Assembly: GCA_035516255.1 (NCBI GenBank)
Contig: DATJAL010000014.1
Coordinates: 1-64,000, forward strand
From: Chitinivibrionales bacterium
Lineage (GTDB): Bacteria > Fibrobacterota > Chitinivibrionia > Chitinivibrionales > FEN-1185
Length of the DNA: 64,000 bases
Direction: 5' to 3'
Shown here: piece after piece, positions 7,975 through 16,917 of the stretch
Numbering within the stretch: the stretch's first letter is position 1
Layout: each line of letters begins with the position of its first letter
Made by a program: the position numbers and the translations under genes
Notes under the pieces: generated by a model
What the model was told of the DNA's origin: nothing
What the model saw: only the letters and a program-made list of their open reading frames with translations
Databases searched by the model: none

Positions 7975-9492
7975 TTATGTGTTGAGTGAAAACGCCTTTT
8001 TCGGGTCGATCTGGCTGATTTTGCTCAAAATGCTGTTTTGTTTTTCGGTCATGCCTGCCTGAACCGGCGGCGGCTTGTTCGCCCGCGCTACTTTAAGCAC
8101 CTTGACCATGATGCTCCACGCCTCAACGGCGAGGTCGGGATCCCATTTGTCAAGATGGTACAGTTGGATCTTGGCGTCCAGCGAATCGAGGATCGAAAGG
8201 GCGATGTCCGGTTGCTTTCCCGTGAGAAGCATGTTGCACATGATGATGGAACGCCTGAAGTTGTCGCGCTCGTTCGAAGAGTTGCGTATCGAATTCTGAA
8301 GAAGATCGAGCGCCGCTTCCATTTTACCAGATGCAATAAGTGACGTCGCCTCCTTTTTTTCCGACTCGACCTTGTCGCCACCGGGCGCGTCCGCATCCTT
8401 TTTCGCCGTTACGGCGCCATCCTGCGAAAACATGGGGAGCACGTGCTTTGCGATCCATTCTTTTGTGGCCTCGTCACAAAAAGGAGAGCCGTCGGAAAAC
8501 GAGAGCTTGAGAAGGTCGGGGATGCGCCTTACCAAAAGGCCGGTTTCGAGCAGAATGGCCTGTTCCACCGGCTTGTACGGCTCACCAAGCCCTTGGCAGG
8601 CGGCGGCGGTAATGCGCTGGAGTCCGAGCCACAGATGGTTGGCGCCGGAGGTGAAGGCGACTTCTGCTTTGTCAATGGCAGGCTTGAATTCCTTGTTAGC
8701 GATCATGGCCGTGAGTGAGGTGACGAGGTCGGCCGGCGGTGGCGCGAGTTGGGTCTTGCCGTTTTCGCTTGGGGGCGCTTTTTCGAAAATGTCCCACCGG
8801 ATGGATCTCATGAGCCTGAACCCCATCGCCTTTTGCGGCTCCTTTTCGATGAGAAAGTAAGCCGCCTTGCGCGCAATGCCCTGCGCCTGCTTGGGCGTGT
8901 CCATGGGGTCGCCCACGGTCTGGCCTGCGCTGGCGGCGCCCGCCGCAGCCTCGGTCTTGGGTTTTGGCTTGCAGGTCTTTTCCCAGTTCTGCGCCGCTGA
9001 AAAAAGGCCGGACGGAAACGGGGATCCTTCTGGAAATTTTTCCTGCAAAATGCCCTTGAGCGTGGTAAGGCCGGCAAGCAGGCGGGCTATGTGGCTGTAG
9101 TCTGCTTCTTCAGGTTTCTGGCTCGCAACGGCTTCGTTAAAACGGGGTTCCGAGAGCCATTTGAGTGCGTTTTGTTTTGCGCGCTCGCGATCCGGGAACA
9201 TGGCGTTGTAATCCTGCTGGCAGAGCTTAGCGAATCCTTCAAAAACGTCTGCGAACTGATCCCATTTTGCGTCGTGTAAATAGACGAAGCTTAAAAAACA
9301 AAGCAGCCGCATGTCCTTGGATTTCTCGGCAAGGAGTTTTCTGCACAACGTCTCGATAAGCGTGAAATCAACGCCGCTGATTTTGCCGATTTCGGTTTTA
9401 CACGTGTCGAAGTCGGCTTCATAATTGATGTTAACGCCCATCGGGCCGCCGCCCGGGACAGGTTTGATAATAAGATCAAGAAGCTCTGAAAT
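7975..9492 (-). CDS. tssA: T6SS baseplate/cap protein TssA (ImpA family), ATT start proposed
   Basis: About 505 residues with the ImpA N-terminal signature: SELLDLIIKPVPGGGPMG, then NINYEADFD and VYLHDAKWDQFADVFEGF. TssA coordinates baseplate docking and sheath/tube polymerisation. The C-terminal half is helical and VasJ-like. The frame stays open upstream to a TTG at 9570, but that start has no ribosome binding site and adds a run of unrelated hydrophobic residues. An ATT at 9492 has AAGGGGA six bases upstream and yields (M)SELLDLI, exactly where this family begins, so I place the start there. A perfect CRP-like site lies upstream at 9641-9656. tssB follows by 61 bases. Confidence 0.85.
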   Translation of the reverse strand: MSELLDLIIKPVPGGGPMGVNINYEADFDTCKTEIGKISGVDFTLIETLCRKLLAEKSKDMRLLCFLSFVYLHDAKWDQFADVFEGFAKLCQQDYNAMFPDRERAKQNALKWLSEPRFNEAVASQKPEEADYSHIARLLAGLTTLKGILQEKFPEGSPFPSGLFSAAQNWEKTCKPKPKTEAAAGAASAGQTVGDPMDTPKQAQGIARKAAYFLIEKEPQKAMGFRLMRSIRWDIFEKAPPSENGKTQLAPPPADLVTSLTAMIANKEFKPAIDKAEVAFTSGANHLWLGLQRITAAACQGLGEPYKPVEQAILLETGLLVRRIPDLLKLSFSDGSPFCDEATKEWIAKHVLPMFSQDGAVTAKKDADAPGGDKVESEKKEATSLIASGKMEAALDLLQNSIRNSSNERDNFRRSIIMCNMLLTGKQPDIALSILDSLDAKIQLYHLDKWDPDLAVEAWSIMVKVLKVARANKPPPVQAGMTEKQNSILSKISQIDPKKAFSLNT

Positions 9493-9640
9493 AGCCGTTC
9501 CCCTTGCAAAGTGATAATAATGGAATGAAAGGAGAAAGTTAAAATATAGTAACTGCCTAAAGGCAAGCAATTTATTTCATTGATAATGCATTGAAAATAA
9601 ATGCCCTCACTGTAAACTACTTTGGCGTGGTCTTAAAAGA

Positions 9641-9656
9641 TGTGATAGCAATCACA
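9641..9656 (-). promoter_or_regulatory. CRP/FNR-like site upstream of tssA
   Basis: TGTGATAGCAATCACA is a perfect TGTGA-N6-TCACA site in the gap between the membrane Mth938-like gene and tssA, 149 bases before the proposed tssA start. At the class II distance (29.5 bases from the centre) the minus strand reads TAGTTT at 9619-9614, a poor -10, so the promoter itself is uncertain. The match in sequence with the hcp and 51.3 kb sites argues for a real regulator site. Confidence 0.6.
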
Positions 9657-9662
9657 ACAAGG

Positions 9663-10100
9663 TTAATCCCGCAGCCGGAGAAGGATGGCGACCTTTTTGT
9701 GCTGATCCACTGAAGCGTTAAAGAGTTTAATTGCCTGCGGCGAGGGGAGCTGTTTAATGGTGGCGCCTTTGGCTTCTATCGCAATCACCGTTTCGTCGTT
9801 CAGCACGAATGTCGGCCGCGAGAAGCCGGAGCCGATGATAATCAGGATGTTTTCCTCCGGGGGAATACTGAAAAGATCGTTCCAAATATCTTGGAGCGTT
9901 TCCTTACCGGAGATTTCTTCAACCGGCTTTGGAGAACCGTTCGGGCCGACATACAGATCGTAAAACATGAGCGGGACACGGTTGTAAATCACCAGGTTTT
10001 TCTGGGCGAACCCGAACTTCCCGCCTGGGTTGAAAAAAAAATATGCAACCGCGCAGGCGACGATGATGAGAAAAATTTTGTTTTTAAATAGGGAAGCCAT
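9663..10100 (-). CDS. Membrane-anchored Mth938-like (DUF498) domain protein
   Basis: 145 residues. An N-terminal hydrophobic helix (FLIIVACAVAYFFF, residues about 10-23) anchors a soluble domain. The second half, ILIIIGSGFSRPTFVLND, then GATIKQLPSPQAIKLFN and HKKVAILLRLRD, follows the Mth938/NDUFAF3-like fold (DUF498), which normally has LIIGTG, a VxxTxxAxxxYN segment and a VAALLHLTC strand. The function of bacterial members is not settled. The membrane anchor is unusual for the family. It lies 85 bases after the sigma factor gene and just before the tssA control region, but no T6SS link is evident. Confidence 0.6.
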   Translation of the reverse strand: MASLFKNKIFLIIVACAVAYFFFNPGGKFGFAQKNLVIYNRVPLMFYDLYVGPNGSPKPVEEISGKETLQDIWNDLFSIPPEENILIIIGSGFSRPTFVLNDETVIAIEAKGATIKQLPSPQAIKLFNASVDQHKKVAILLRLRD

Positions 10101-10185
10101 GCGATTGCCTTATTAGAATAAAATGATTTCATGGAGAATGACATTCAAGAGAAATTTGAATTAAATGGAGAAAGTGGGCGGGCGA

Positions 10186-11022
10186 TCACTTGAGGTTCTG
10201 AATGAACATCGACAGCTTGGCCCTCGAAACGGGGTTGCGGAACAGCTTGCGCAGCGAGCGATCGCGGATAAGGCGCACGCGCTCGCGGGTGAGCTTGAGC
10301 TCCTTGCCGATTTCCTCGAGCGTGAACTGCTTGGAGAAGTTGAGCCCGAAATACATGCGGAGGATCTGCTCTTCACGGCTCGTGATGTTCTGGAGCACGC
10401 TGTCGATCACCTTTGCCAATTCCCGGCGCTCGCTTTCGAGGTCCTGATTGGGCTCATCGCCGAGCAGGTCATTGAGGGTCTTGGTAGGATCGCCTTCGGT
10501 TCCTTGGTTGTTGCTCACCGGCGCATCGAGCGATATGCCGCGCAGCTTGTCCATGACGTCGATGATATCCTGCTCATGCTCCCTGAAATCGCTCATGGCC
10601 ATGGTTCCCATGTAATCTCCGGCATTTTTATCGAGCGCTTTTTTAAATCGAGCAAGGAGCGCGATTTTATTCGGCGGAATGCGCACGGTGCCGGTCTGCT
10701 CAAAGAGCGCCTTTTGGATGGACTGGCGTATCCACCACACTGCGTAGGAAATAAATTTCACCTTGTTGTCGAGGTTGAAACGTTTTGCCGCCTTGAGCAG
10801 CCCGATGTTGCCCTCGTTGATGAGTTCGAGGAAACTGAGGCCTCTGCCGCGGTACCGCCGCGCCACACTCACGACAAAACGAAGATTGCTGGTAATGAGT
10901 TTGGTAATGGCCCCGTTGTCGTTTTTCTGAACAGAGCAGATGATGGCGCGTTCTTCCTCTTCAGAAAGAACGCGGTACCGGTTGATATCCCTGAAATAGA
11001 GTGCTTCTGTTCTTGTCGGCAT
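10186..11022 (-). CDS. RNA polymerase sigma-70 family factor (group 2, RpoD/RpoS-like)
   Basis: 278 residues with a complete sigma-70 core but no long N-terminal region 1.1 or non-conserved insert. Region 1.2 (LYFRDINRYRVLSEEEE), region 2 (LRFVVSVARRYRGRGLSFLE, INEGNIGLLKAAKRFN, FISYAVWWIRQSI), region 3 (GTVRIPPNKIALLARFKKAL) and region 4 (FTLEEIGKELKLTRERVRLI) are all present. It is therefore an alternative or second primary-like sigma factor, close to group 2. It could govern stationary-phase or stress genes, but its regulon is unknown. The ATG at 11022 has only a weak binding site (GGGCGG). No anti-sigma gene is adjacent. Confidence 0.92.
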   Translation of the reverse strand: MPTRTEALYFRDINRYRVLSEEEERAIICSVQKNDNGAITKLITSNLRFVVSVARRYRGRGLSFLELINEGNIGLLKAAKRFNLDNKVKFISYAVWWIRQSIQKALFEQTGTVRIPPNKIALLARFKKALDKNAGDYMGTMAMSDFREHEQDIIDVMDKLRGISLDAPVSNNQGTEGDPTKTLNDLLGDEPNQDLESERRELAKVIDSVLQNITSREEQILRMYFGLNFSKQFTLEEIGKELKLTRERVRLIRDRSLRKLFRNPVSRAKLSMFIQNLK

Positions 11023-11210
11023 AAAAATAAACCGCCCAAAAGAATAGTCGTTTTTTCCTCTTAAATTATATCATTAAAATTGGACAGATTCACTATTTAA
11101 ACGATTAATATAAACCCTAAACAACAATTGATTACCATTCGTATTACCATACCCTATTATTGATAACAGGGAGTAAGATTAATCCCGGATAAAATTACTT
11201 AATTACAAGC

Positions 11211-12476
11211 CTAGGGCAAGATATTTTTTGACGGCTGGCTAATTACCACGATTCCGGAATCGCTCACCGTAAAACGTTTCCTGTCCTCATCCGGATCGTA
11301 GCCGATCCGCTCGCCGGGCATTATCTTTACGCCGCGGTCTATGATGGTACGCCTTATATGGGCTTTTTCGCTTATCTGAACGTCTGGAAAAATGATGCAA
11401 TCCTCAACGACGGCAAAGCTATGCACGCGCACGCCACGCGACAACACCGAGCGCACTATGCGTCCACCACTGACGATGCAGCCGCCGCTCAATATCGAGT
11501 CGAGCGCCTCGCCTTTTCTTTTTTCCTCTTTTTCACCTGAAAACACGAATTTCGCCGGCGGGGATTGGCCGGGTGCCGTTCGGATGGGCCATGCCTCGTT
11601 GTAAAGGTTGATTTCCGGGACCACGTCGCGGAGCGTCATGTTCGCCTCATAATAGGCGTCAATGCTTCCGACGTCCTTCCAGTAGATATTTTGCTGCGGA
11701 GTTTCGCCCGGAATGCGGTTGTTCGAGAAATCCCAAACATAAATCGGGTAGTTGTGGAATATTTTCGGAATCACATCCTTGCCGAAATCGTGCGTTGAGC
11801 CGCTGAGCGACGCGTCGTTGAACAGCTCGCGAACCAGGAACTTCCGGTTGAAAATATAGTTGCCCATGGAGACCAGGGCCATGCGGGGGTTCCCTGGGAT
11901 CGGCTTGGGCTGCTTGGGTTTTTCCTCGAACCCGATCATCCTGCCGTCAGGATCGATCTCGATAATGCCGAACGCAGAAGCCTCCTCGAGGGGCTTTGGA
12001 ATCGCGGCGACGGTGGCAACGGCGCCTACGTGGCGGTGAAAATCGAGCATCTGGGAAATGTCCATTTTGTAAATGTGGTCCGCGCCGAACACCGCGATAT
12101 AATCAGGATTTTCATCTTCGATGAGATTGAAATTCTGGAACACCGCATCGGCCGTGCCCATGTACCAGTTCTTTCCCGTGCGCATCTGCGCGGGAACAGG
12201 GTCGATGTACTGGCCCAACATTCGGTTGAGGTTCCATCCCGCGGTGAGGTGCTTGATGAGCGAATCCGACTTGAATTGGGTGAGCACCTTTATCTTGAAT
12301 ATGCCCGAATTGATGAAGTTGTTGAGCACGAAGTCTATGATGCGGTATTTGCCGCCGAAATAGACAGCGGGTTTTGCCCGTTCCTTGGTGAGCGGATGGA
12401 GCCTTGAGCCTTCGCCGCCAGCCATGATCATGCCCAGAACATTGGGATATCCGATGGACGAGCGATAATTGGACAT
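11211..12476 (-). CDS. glgC: Glucose-1-phosphate adenylyltransferase
   Basis: 421 residues, the normal length of GlgC, which makes ADP-glucose from ATP and glucose-1-phosphate, the committed step of glycogen synthesis. Visible motifs are the pyrophosphorylase signature GMIMAGGEGSRLHPLTKERA, PAVYFGGKYRIIDFVLNN, WYMGTADAVFQN, FGADHIYKMD, FGIIEIDPDGRMIGFEEKP, and a C-terminal left-handed beta-helix (SGGCIVSGGRIVRSVLSRGV). Conserved regulatory and substrate residues appear intact. The ATG at 12476 opens a family-typical N-terminus. No other glycogen gene is beside it; it follows the small membrane gene by 119 bases on the same strand. Confidence 0.95.
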   Translation of the reverse strand: MSNYRSSIGYPNVLGMIMAGGEGSRLHPLTKERAKPAVYFGGKYRIIDFVLNNFINSGIFKIKVLTQFKSDSLIKHLTAGWNLNRMLGQYIDPVPAQMRTGKNWYMGTADAVFQNFNLIEDENPDYIAVFGADHIYKMDISQMLDFHRHVGAVATVAAIPKPLEEASAFGIIEIDPDGRMIGFEEKPKQPKPIPGNPRMALVSMGNYIFNRKFLVRELFNDASLSGSTHDFGKDVIPKIFHNYPIYVWDFSNNRIPGETPQQNIYWKDVGSIDAYYEANMTLRDVVPEINLYNEAWPIRTAPGQSPPAKFVFSGEKEEKRKGEALDSILSGGCIVSGGRIVRSVLSRGVRVHSFAVVEDCIIFPDVQISEKAHIRRTIIDRGVKIMPGERIGYDPDEDRKRFTVSDSGIVVISQPSKNILP

Positions 12477-12595
12477 GGGCGGCCTCTCAAGAATGAGGAG
12501 TTACTATGCTGATGTTTTCAAAATAGTTTGTATCAGAAAAAAGTGCAATACATGGAACCCGGTCTGTCGCAGGAGAAATGTTGGAAGGGGAGGCG

Positions 12596-12826
12596 TTAAA
12601 AAACCAGCTTGGTCAGCAGGCTCCACACCGGACTGGTGAGGGGAACAAAAATATTGCCCACACCCAGGAATATGAGAATTATTTCAACGGTAAAAATGAT
12701 TGCCGTGAGCAGGAGGAAATTAGTAAGAAGAAAAATGATGCTGCCACGCACGCTTTTTTTTCTTTTGCTGACAAAAAGACGGCGGCCGAGCCGCAAGAAT
12801 AATTTAGCCATAGGTTTGTCCGGCAT
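12596..12826 (-). CDS. Small membrane protein coupled to the LysM gene
   Basis: 76 residues. A basic N-terminus (MPDKPMAKLFLRLGRRLF, KRKKSVRG) precedes a long hydrophobic stretch that could form one or two helices (IIFLLTNFLLLTAIIFTVE, then ILIFLGVGNIFV). Its ATG overlaps the stop of the LysM gene (TAATG), implying translational coupling and a shared job at the cell envelope. I do not recognise the family. A second in-frame Met at residue 6 is an alternative start. Confidence 0.6.
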   Translation of the reverse strand: MPDKPMAKLFLRLGRRLFVSKRKKSVRGSIIFLLTNFLLLTAIIFTVEIILIFLGVGNIFVPLTSPVWSLLTKLVF

Positions 12827-13986
12827 TACTGTTTGAATTTGATCCGTTTCACGATGACCGCTATGTCGCCCGCCTCAACAGTGGTAAAGAGCCGCTCGAT
12901 CACCAGCGTGCTTGATGTTTCGCCCACGTTTAAGGCGCAGGCGAACGCGCAGGGACGGTCTGGAATCGTGTTGTTTTTGGGGGCAATGGCAAACAGATCG
13001 CCAAATACGACACCGTCCTTTGAGCCCCTGTCGAGAATAAATGAATGGTACGGATAGGAATGCACGGTGTTTTCCACCAGGAGGAACACGCTGCCTTTGA
13101 TGGCGACCGGTGGATCCTCGAGCGAATCAATTGCAGGAGAGGGAAATTGCGTTTCGCGATCCACCCGGTCGCCGCTTTCAATGACATCCCATAACTTGAA
13201 AAGAGTGGCATAAAAATTCTTTCCCTTTGACGAGCGTATCGCAGCCTTGGCAACTCTTCGAACAAGATTCGCCTGCCTTCCCTGATAAAGCACCATCCGG
13301 TCTGAGTGGTAGATGTCAACCGTATCGCCGACGCGGTAGGACGCCGCGCCAAAAGGCTCGATAATGACGTCGTCGAATTGCTGATACACCTCGGTCTCAT
13401 ATTTTCCAAGAACCTCCGCCGAAACTTTGCGTAAAGATGCATTGCCCGGAAAGACAAGCCCTTTTTCGTCTTTCTTGAACCAAAGGAAGGCTGTTTTCGC
13501 AAGAAATTCTTCGGTGAAATAATTTCTATTCTCCATTATCAGCCTGAACAGCGTATCGGACAGCATGGAACCCTCAAGAAGGGATTTTTTACCGCTAACG
13601 CCAAATCCCGACTTCTGCTCCGACTCTTCCAGCGCCTGCCTGGTTTCAGAGGAAAATTCTTCCTGACCGGAGCTTCCTCCCGAAACGGCACCTTGGCCTA
13701 AGCCCGATGCGCCGCCTCCGGAATATGGCGTTGTTTCCGCCCCGGCCGGCTGTCCGCTGCCGCCGATCACCAGGTTGTTTCCAGGATAAATGAGGTCGGG
13801 ATTGGTGATATAGGGGTTCTGATGCCAGATCTGGGACCATTTAAACGGGTCGCCGAGGAACCTGAACGCGATGTCCCAGAGGCAATCGCCTTTTTTTATG
13901 ATATAAGTTTGTTCGGGCGGCTGTGCCAGCGAAAATGACAGAATAAAAATAAGCGGCGGAAGGCCAAGGAGAAATTTTCTTTTCAG
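12826..13986 (-). CDS. LysM-domain envelope protein, CTG start proposed
   Basis: About 386 residues. A signal peptide (KRKFLLGLPPLIFILSFSLA) is followed by a LysM module (TYIIKKGDCLWDIAFRFLGD, WSQIWHQNPYITNPDLIYPG), which binds peptidoglycan. A Ser/Gly-rich linker and a beta-rich region follow; two FlgT_C-like segments are suggested (YRVGDTVDIYHSD; SFILDRGSKDGVVFGDLFAI). No ATG, GTG or TTG stands at the right place. The nearest in-frame TTG (14037) lacks a binding site and puts 17 odd residues before the signal. A CTG at 13986 has AAAAAAGGA seven bases upstream and gives (M)KRKFLL. It is translationally coupled to the small membrane gene. Confidence 0.75.
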   Translation of the reverse strand: MKRKFLLGLPPLIFILSFSLAQPPEQTYIIKKGDCLWDIAFRFLGDPFKWSQIWHQNPYITNPDLIYPGNNLVIGGSGQPAGAETTPYSGGGASGLGQGAVSGGSSGQEEFSSETRQALEESEQKSGFGVSGKKSLLEGSMLSDTLFRLIMENRNYFTEEFLAKTAFLWFKKDEKGLVFPGNASLRKVSAEVLGKYETEVYQQFDDVIIEPFGAASYRVGDTVDIYHSDRMVLYQGRQANLVRRVAKAAIRSSKGKNFYATLFKLWDVIESGDRVDRETQFPSPAIDSLEDPPVAIKGSVFLLVENTVHSYPYHSFILDRGSKDGVVFGDLFAIAPKNNTIPDRPCAFACALNVGETSSTLVIERLFTTVEAGDIAVIVKRIKFKQ

Positions 13987-14101
13987 GGCAAAATCCTTTT
14001 TTAGATTATTTCCTTTTGGGCACAGGTTGGGCCTCAATAGTCATAATATATTTTATGCTCTCAATCAGTCAATATGATGTGTGCCAAGCAGGGAGAAAAT
14101 C

Positions 14102-15337
14102 ATGAACCACGCACCAAGCGTAAAACGCCCGAAAATACGCGAAATTGACGGTGGCGTGACTGCCGCTAGAGGGTTTTTTGCGGCCGGCCTTGCCGCAGGC
14201 ATCAAGGTATCAGGAGGCCGGGACTGCGGCATTCTGGCAAGCCGTGCACCGTGCAGTGCCGCAGGGGCGTTTACCACCAATGCGGTGCGCGCGTCATCAG
14301 TGGACTGGTGCGAAAGCATCCTGCCGTCAAAAAACGTGCGTGCGGTTTTTGCCAACAGCGGGAACGCAAATGCCTGTACCGGCGCAAGGGGCAAACGAGA
14401 CACGAAAAAAATAGCGACGATGGTTGGTTCATTGTTCGGCGCGCGTCCTGGGGCTGTCTGCGTGGCGTCAACCGGTGTGATCGGCCATTTTCTTCCCATG
14501 GAAAAAATCCGAAAACATCTTCCTGCGTTGCATAAGGCAGCCGAGGAATCGGCAAGGGGAGGGTCGGCGTTTGTCGACGCCATCATGACGACAGACACGA
14601 AAAAGAAGGAGGCCGCGGTGCGGGTGGAAACGGCCGCGGGATGCTATACCATCGGAGGGTGCGCAAAAGGCTCCGGCATGATTTCTCCGAACATGGCCAC
14701 CATGCTCTCGTTCGTCACCACCGACGCATCCGTTGATCCCGCGCTGCTTAACGCGATCGTCAAGAGCGTTGTCGACAGGACCTACAACAACCTCACGGTG
14801 GACGGCGACACGTCCACGAACGACATGGTGCTCGTGCTGGCAAACGGGCTCTCCTGTGTTTCCATTGCTGGCGCAACCGAGGCCGGCGTGTTCAGGGGGG
14901 CGCTGTTCACGGTGTGCGATGCATTGTGCCGGAAGATCGCGGCGGACGGTGAGGGAGCAACCAAGCGTGTTGAGGTGCGGGTGTCCGGCGGAAGGACGGT
15001 CGTCGACGCGAACCGGGCGGCGAAAGCGGTCGCCAATTCCTGTCTTGTCAAGACAGCGCTGTTTGGCAACGACCCCAACTGGGGACGGATCCTGTGCGCG
15101 GTAGGGTATTCCGGCGCGGCTTTTTCATCGGACCGGCTCACCTTGTCGCTGTGCGGAAGGCGCGTGTTTGCAAAAGGCAGGCCGCTGCCATTTCCCGCCA
15201 AAAAACTCAGCGATAAAATGAAGGAAAAGGTTGTGGTGATTGACGTTGATCTGGGCAATGGAAAGGAATGCGCAGTGGTGCATACGTGCGATCTTACGTA
15301 TGATTATATCAAAATCAACGCGGAATATCATACCTAA
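14102..15337 (+). CDS. argJ: Bifunctional glutamate N-acetyltransferase / ornithine acetyltransferase
   Basis: 411 residues. ArgJ moves the acetyl group from N-acetylornithine to glutamate in the cyclic arginine pathway, and bifunctional forms also acetylate glutamate from acetyl-CoA. The self-cleavage site is present in KGSGMISPNMATMLSF, where the Thr after Ala becomes the nucleophile of the beta chain. Other hallmarks are SRAPCSAAGAFTTNAVRA, FANSGNANACTGA, NNLTVDGDTSTNDMVL and LFGNDPNWGRILCAVGYSG. The ATG at 14102 is chosen over a GTG at 14081 because GGGAGA precedes it. Mono- versus bifunctionality cannot be decided here. No other arg gene is nearby. Confidence 0.94.
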   Translation: MNHAPSVKRPKIREIDGGVTAARGFFAAGLAAGIKVSGGRDCGILASRAPCSAAGAFTTNAVRASSVDWCESILPSKNVRAVFANSGNANACTGARGKRDTKKIATMVGSLFGARPGAVCVASTGVIGHFLPMEKIRKHLPALHKAAEESARGGSAFVDAIMTTDTKKKEAAVRVETAAGCYTIGGCAKGSGMISPNMATMLSFVTTDASVDPALLNAIVKSVVDRTYNNLTVDGDTSTNDMVLVLANGLSCVSIAGATEAGVFRGALFTVCDALCRKIAADGEGATKRVEVRVSGGRTVVDANRAAKAVANSCLVKTALFGNDPNWGRILCAVGYSGAAFSSDRLTLSLCGRRVFAKGRPLPFPAKKLSDKMKEKVVVIDVDLGNGKECAVVHTCDLTYDYIKINAEYHT

Positions 15338-15342
15338 AAATC

Positions 15343-15370
15343 GTTGACGGTTGACGATTGACAGTTGATG
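15343..15370. repeat. Tandem heptad repeat between argJ and thiE
   Basis: Four consecutive degenerate heptads, GTTGACG, GTTGACG, ATTGACA and GTTGATG, occupy the spacer right after the argJ stop. The period of exactly seven bases recurs in other spacers of this window (16041-16082 and 37732-37766). Confidence 0.6.
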
Positions 15371-15406
15371 GTGCTGACCGCCGGCTGCTGCCGCAGATAG
15401 CTCGCC

Positions 15407-16051
15407 ATGAATATCCTACCCGCATTTGGTTTTTACGGAATACTTACCGATCCTGCCCGAGGATATGAATTCTGTACGAAGTTGTTCGTCGACCATGAAG
15501 TTGCTTTTGTCCAGCTTAGGATGAAGGAAAAACCAGAGAATCTCGTCCTCGAAACTGCGCGCCTTATGCGACAAATCACCGCCGGCACAAGAACCCGCCT
15601 CATCATCAACGACAATCCGTACATTGCAAAAAAGGCGGCTGCCGACGGTGTTCACATCGGACAAAACGATATGCCCTTTGACAAGGCCAGAAAAATCGTT
15701 GGAAAAGATTCGATTATCGGCATGTCAACGCATTCGGTGAAACAGATCCGGGACGCGTGCATGCTGAAGCCGGACTATGCCGGCGTCGGGCCGGTATTTG
15801 CCACGCCGACAAAAAAAATCCCTGATCCGGTCATCGGCATTGACGGCACGAGGGAAATGCTCGCGTGCGCGACCGTGCCCGCCGTCGCGATTGGAGGGAT
15901 CACGCTGGATAATTTAAGCCTTGTTCTTGAGGCAGGTGCAAAAAATTTCTGCATGGTGCGGCCGATAACAACGGCGCAGGATCCGGAGAGAGTGTTAAAG
16001 GAAATCCTGAAGATATATAAGAATTTTAACGATCCAGCGAGCGGTCAGTAG
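15407..16051 (+). CDS. thiE: Thiamine-phosphate synthase
   Basis: 214 residues, the usual length for ThiE, which couples HMP-pyrophosphate and thiazole phosphate to thiamine phosphate. TIM-barrel motifs are in place: FYGILTDPARGYEF, VAFVQLRMKEKPEN, LIINDNPYIAKKAAADGVHI (with IGQNDMPF following), GMSTHSVKQI, YAGVGPVFATPTKK and AVAIGGITLDN. It starts at the ATG at 15407, 69 bases after argJ on the same strand. The binding site is weak. The stop lies inside a heptad-repeat spacer. No other thi gene or TPP riboswitch is visible. Confidence 0.92.
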   Translation: MNILPAFGFYGILTDPARGYEFCTKLFVDHEVAFVQLRMKEKPENLVLETARLMRQITAGTRTRLIINDNPYIAKKAAADGVHIGQNDMPFDKARKIVGKDSIIGMSTHSVKQIRDACMLKPDYAGVGPVFATPTKKIPDPVIGIDGTREMLACATVPAVAIGGITLDNLSLVLEAGAKNFCMVRPITTAQDPERVLKEILKIYKNFNDPASGQ

Positions 16052-16082
16052 TCACCGGTCAGCGGTCAGCGCTCAACAATCA
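16041..16082. repeat. Tandem heptad repeat at the 3' end of thiE
   Basis: Six heptads ending in TCA run in register: GCGGTCA, GTAGTCA, CCGGTCA, GCGGTCA, GCGCTCA, ACAATCA. The first heptad and part of the second form the last codons and stop of thiE. The origin of such degenerate seven-base arrays is unknown. Confidence 0.6.
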
Positions 16083-16102
16083 GTCGTAGACTTTCAACTT
16101 GC

Positions 16103-16819
16103 TTATTTCTTCATGACCTCGCCCGAGCAGCATTTTGTCCTGTCAATTTTATCTAAATCGGCCACGTAGGAAATCGCCGTAAGGCCGCTTGCCGGTTTTT
16201 CCCCTTTGGTAACCGTCTTCTGCATGAAATCAATGGTGTAATAGGCGCCGTCGGTGGCTGAAAATCCGTAGGAGAACCCGTCGGTGAACCACTGCTTCGG
16301 CTCGGCGATCGCAACAGTGTTGAACACGAGGCGAAGGTTTTTATAGTCGAATACAGTGAGGCGGAACGTCTTGTCGTTGTCCCAAACGCAGTACACGCAT
16401 TTGCCGACCGTGTCGGCGATCACGGACGCGCCGGGAACGGTCACCAGCTTGCCGCTGGGGAGCATGAGGAACAGCTTGCCGTCATACGAGGATGCCTTGA
16501 GGACAATGAAGCCGTCCCTGATCGGCTGGTTCGCCGGGACGATCATGCCGTACGGGCCCGCTGCGGCATTGACGTCGAACAGCACGAATTTCCTTTTGTC
16601 AAGAATGATTGCGGATATGCACGCGGTGTCCGACGGGCCGAGCGGCTTTATATTGACGATGCGGTAGGTGTGTTTTCCTGCGGTGTAGGCGTGCTCGGTG
16701 AAGGAATACTTCTTGGATTTCTTATACTGTTCAATGTCAATGGTTGATTGCGACTGCTGGGCAAGGCACGCGACTACAAACAAAATGACCATAATGAGCA
16801 TGCTGACGACTTGTTTCAT
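16103..16819 (-). CDS. Secreted or lipoprotein of unknown function
   Basis: 238 residues from the ATG at 16819, which has GGAGG four bases upstream; an open frame ten codons longer lacks a site. The N-terminus (MKQVVSMLIMVILFVVACLA) is a signal peptide that may be lipidated at the Cys of VVAC. The body is beta-rich (SKKYSFTEHAYTAGKHTYRI, SYDGKLFLMLPSGKLVTVPG, GFSATDGAYYTID) and contains no motif I recognise. A Cys pair occurs near the C-terminus (TKCCSG). It lies convergent to thiE and appears monocistronic. Confidence 0.65.
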   Translation of the reverse strand: MKQVVSMLIMVILFVVACLAQQSQSTIDIEQYKKSKKYSFTEHAYTAGKHTYRIVNIKPLGPSDTACISAIILDKRKFVLFDVNAAAGPYGMIVPANQPIRDGFIVLKASSYDGKLFLMLPSGKLVTVPGASVIADTVGKCVYCVWDNDKTFRLTVFDYKNLRLVFNTVAIAEPKQWFTDGFSYGFSATDGAYYTIDFMQKTVTKGEKPASGLTAISYVADLDKIDRTKCCSGEVMKK

Positions 16820-16917
16820 ATGACCTCCAGGTGAATAAGATGTTAACAAAATAAATTATTGGGGAATCATTCATTGACAAGAATGCATGAGGAATGTGTT
16901 GGCATGGAAAATTCCTT

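Noticed and set aside
10165-11064. 299-codon plus-strand open frame
   Set aside because: Exact antisense of the sigma factor gene; the GC-rich third positions of that gene keep this frame open.
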